Assembly (NCBI GenBank): GCA_933226995.1
Contig: CAKOFP010000067.1
Coordinates: 1 to 5,690 of the forward strand
Origin: Candidatus Nitrosopolaris rasttigaisensis
GTDB lineage: Archaea > Thermoproteota > Nitrososphaeria > Nitrososphaerales > Nitrososphaeraceae
Direction: 5' to 3'
DNA: 5,690 bases
Position numbers and translations under genes: made by a program
Notes under the pieces: generated by a model
What the model was told of the DNA's origin: nothing
What the model saw: only the letters and a program-made list of their open reading frames with translations
Database searches by the model: none
Shown here: in pieces, positions 4,412 through 5,690 of the stretch
Layout: each line of letters begins with the position of its first letter
Position numbering within the stretch: position 1 is the first letter of the stretch

Positions 4412-5176
4412 TTAATCCGCAATATTAACACGAACCAATTGGTGTTGTAAGGTTTTCGCAGTCTTCAACGGATCTTTCGATCCGATAATTGAGCGCCCAA
4501 TGATAAAATAATCAGTACCGCTATTAGCCGCCTGTTTTATGTTACCGCCCTGTACTCCTACTCCTGGTGAATAGATAGGAATGCGATCCTTTTTGCAAGA
4601 GATTTCTTTAAGTATTTCAAGTCGATTTGCACCCACAATAACCCCATCCACACGACAGGCAACTGCGTCTTGAAAGAACTTTTGATATAACGATGTAACC
4701 TGACTATTACTACCTACGAAATTGATACCGAATCCTGCCTGTGCTCCGATATGACTCATATAAACCAAAGCAAGAATTCCACTATTCAATTCATGTGCCT
4801 GCACTACTACAGCTCTTAGTCCTGCGGTGCCAATAAAGGGATTGACAGTTGTTGCATCAAATCCCATACTCGAAAGATGAGATATAGCGATTTTATTAGT
4901 GCTTGGGATGTCATTTAATTTAATGTCTGCAATAGATTGCAGGTTATAAGAGTGAACAAGTCGATTCACTTCGGATAGCTCAGAGCCTGATAGTGGCAAT
5001 ATCAGATGAAAATTCAGTTTAATTGCACAAATGTAGCTTTCCAGTTGAGATATCGTCTGTAATGCGAACTCGTTCAAATCAGACCTATCTGTTAAGTCAA
5101 GTGCCAGAATTATCCGGCTTCTTTTGATTATGGAGGCTTCAGTGATCCTGTGACTAAACCCAGCTGACTCAACCAC
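4412..5176 (-). CDS. pyrF: Orotidine 5'-phosphate decarboxylase
   Basis: This enzyme decarboxylates OMP to UMP, the last step of de novo pyrimidine synthesis, in the cytoplasm as a TIM-barrel dimer. Seen: ALDLTD with Asp27 (strand 1), IKLN with Lys53, and the catalytic DIKLND tetrad region at 84-89 (Asp84, Lys86, Asp89). SPGVGVQGGN at 203-212 and IIGRSII with Arg228 form the phosphate-gripping loops. All key residues are present. At 254 residues it is longer than the compact archaeal enzyme (about 210-230), mainly by about 20 residues before strand 1. The start is GTG 5176, which lies inside the last codons of the upstream gene (8-nt overlap). GGTGA, 6 nt before it, is a good Shine-Dalgarno, so translation is probably coupled. 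The unusual pairing is with an unrecognised protein rather than another pyr gene. The next gene downstream on the strand is about 190 bp away and has its own promoter-like sequence. Confidence 0.95.
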   Translation of the reverse strand: MVESAGFSHRITEASIIKRSRIILALDLTDRSDLNEFALQTISQLESYICAIKLNFHLILPLSGSELSEVNRLVHSYNLQSIADIKLNDIPSTNKIAISHLSSMGFDATTVNPFIGTAGLRAVVVQAHELNSGILALVYMSHIGAQAGFGINFVGSNSQVTSLYQKFFQDAVACRVDGVIVGANRLEILKEISCKKDRIPIYSPGVGVQGGNIKQAANSGTDYFIIGRSIIGSKDPLKTAKTLQHQLVRVNIAD

Positions 5177-5690
5177 AAATTTTCACCAAAGGATGGCTCG
5201 ATGCAAGTTTGATTAACTTGAGATAAATGTAGCCATGCTCACCTATCCTATTAGAAAAGGATGGTTGTTCTACCTTTTGACTGGAATATCGCAAAAAAGG
5301 ATCGGTTGGTTCTTCATCAAGAACGAGGTAATAGAAATAAGATATAGTATCAGATTCGACTAAGCTAATTGCGGACCCAACCACAAATTTGTTATTCTCT
5401 TTGAACATCAATAGCGGTAACGGAGGTTCGTCGTATATTGTCTTGTAGGCTGCAACTTTTGCAAGACTTGAGAGGTCTCGGAGTCTTATCGTGATATAAC
5501 CTGATTTTTTATTAATCCGCGCTTTTCTTGTTAGAGTTGGTGGGAATTTATCAACATTGATTATCGGTGTGTAAATGAAGCTCGGATTCACGACTGAATC
5601 GACCACAGCAACTTCTTCTGTCACCCCTGTGATCCTGTATGCCATATACTGACCGTATTTCGTTTCTTCGCTCTTTACAAAATAGATTAC
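5169..5690 (-). CDS. Unrecognised protein upstream of and overlapping pyrF, start beyond the window
   Basis: I do not recognise this family. Seen: a frame open from the right edge of the window to TGA 5169-5171, at least 173 codons. The first in-window ATG is at 5645, but the 15 codons before it (VIYFVKSEETKYGQY) look like ordinary coding sequence without a stop, so the true start is probably outside. The product mixes predicted beta strands (YITIRLRDLSS, NKFVVGSAISLV, YFYYLVLDE) with charged loops, suggesting a soluble alpha/beta or beta-barrel domain. There is no transmembrane segment, signal peptide or cysteine cluster (one Cys near the C-terminus), and no nucleotide-binding motif. Its last codons overlap pyrF by 8 nt, so the two are almost certainly one transcript with coupled translation. 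That hints at a nucleotide-metabolism or RNA-related role but does not prove it. If the protein does start at ATG 5645, it has 158 residues. Confidence 0.85.
   Translation of the reverse strand, partial: VIYFVKSEETKYGQYMAYRITGVTEEVAVVDSVVNPSFIYTPIINVDKFPPTLTRKARINKKSGYITIRLRDLSSLAKVAAYKTIYDEPPLPLLMFKENNKFVVGSAISLVESDTISYFYYLVLDEEPTDPFLRYSSQKVEQPSFSNRIGEHGYIYLKLIKLASSHPLVKICG
5183..5187 (-). promoter_or_regulatory. Shine-Dalgarno GGTGA deciding the GTG start of pyrF
   Basis: The minus strand reads GGTGA, complementary to the anti-Shine-Dalgarno, with 6 nt before GTG 5176. It lies within the end of the upstream coding region, as expected for a coupled overlapping pair. No ATG exists in pyrF before the first barrel strand, so this site fixes the start. 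Confidence 0.6.

Noticed and set aside
1..5690. CRISPR array, insertion sequence, prophage or defence system
   Set aside because: No regularly spaced repeats, terminal inverted repeats with a transposase, integrase or phage genes were found. The content is ordinary chromosomal genes with intact motifs.

Overview
The window reads as a chromosomal segment of an archaeon, most likely of the Nitrososphaerota (Thaumarchaeota; soil or Nitrososphaera-like). The reasons are a DUF373 membrane protein (an essentially archaeal family), a stand-alone archaeal-size OMP decarboxylase, a cis-prenyltransferase without peptidoglycan genes nearby, TATA-like boxes roughly 25-30 nt upstream of several starts, frequent GTG/TTG starts, and a winged-helix protein whose layout resembles small thaumarchaeal regulators. 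The lineage call rests on protein character and memory of these families, not on a marker gene. Base composition looks moderately AT-rich (about 40% GC by eye). No rRNA, tRNA, insertion sequence, CRISPR array or phage gene was seen.

Layout, left to right. Positions 1-88 hold the 3' end of a plus-strand gene that meets the minus-strand winged-helix gene (85-567) tail to tail. A 222-bp divergent intergenic region (568-789) carries a palindrome and promoter-like elements. It is followed by a plus-strand secreted or lipid-anchored protein (790-1188) and a very small membrane protein with a TTG start and a good TATA box (1264-1401). From about 1432 to 4220 the minus strand carries, in transcription order, DUF373 membrane protein, cis-prenyl diphosphate synthase (uppS-like), a 55-residue small protein, and a Nudix hydrolase of the Ap4A-hydrolase type. 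A 191-bp gap (4221-4411) holds a candidate 40-residue Cys-containing plus-strand ORF. The right end is a minus-strand pair in which an unrecognised protein, open to the window edge, overlaps pyrF by 8 nt.

Functionally this is mostly housekeeping: pyrF makes UMP, the precursor of UDP-sugars; the cis-prenyltransferase makes the polyprenyl chain used as glycan lipid carrier; the secreted protein with four N-glycosylation sequons is the sort of product that carrier could serve; the Nudix enzyme probably cleans up dinucleoside polyphosphates. Co-regulation of these is not shown. The less described material is the set of three short ORFs (45, 55 and 40 residues), the divergent-region palindrome, and the translationally coupled unknown upstream of pyrF.
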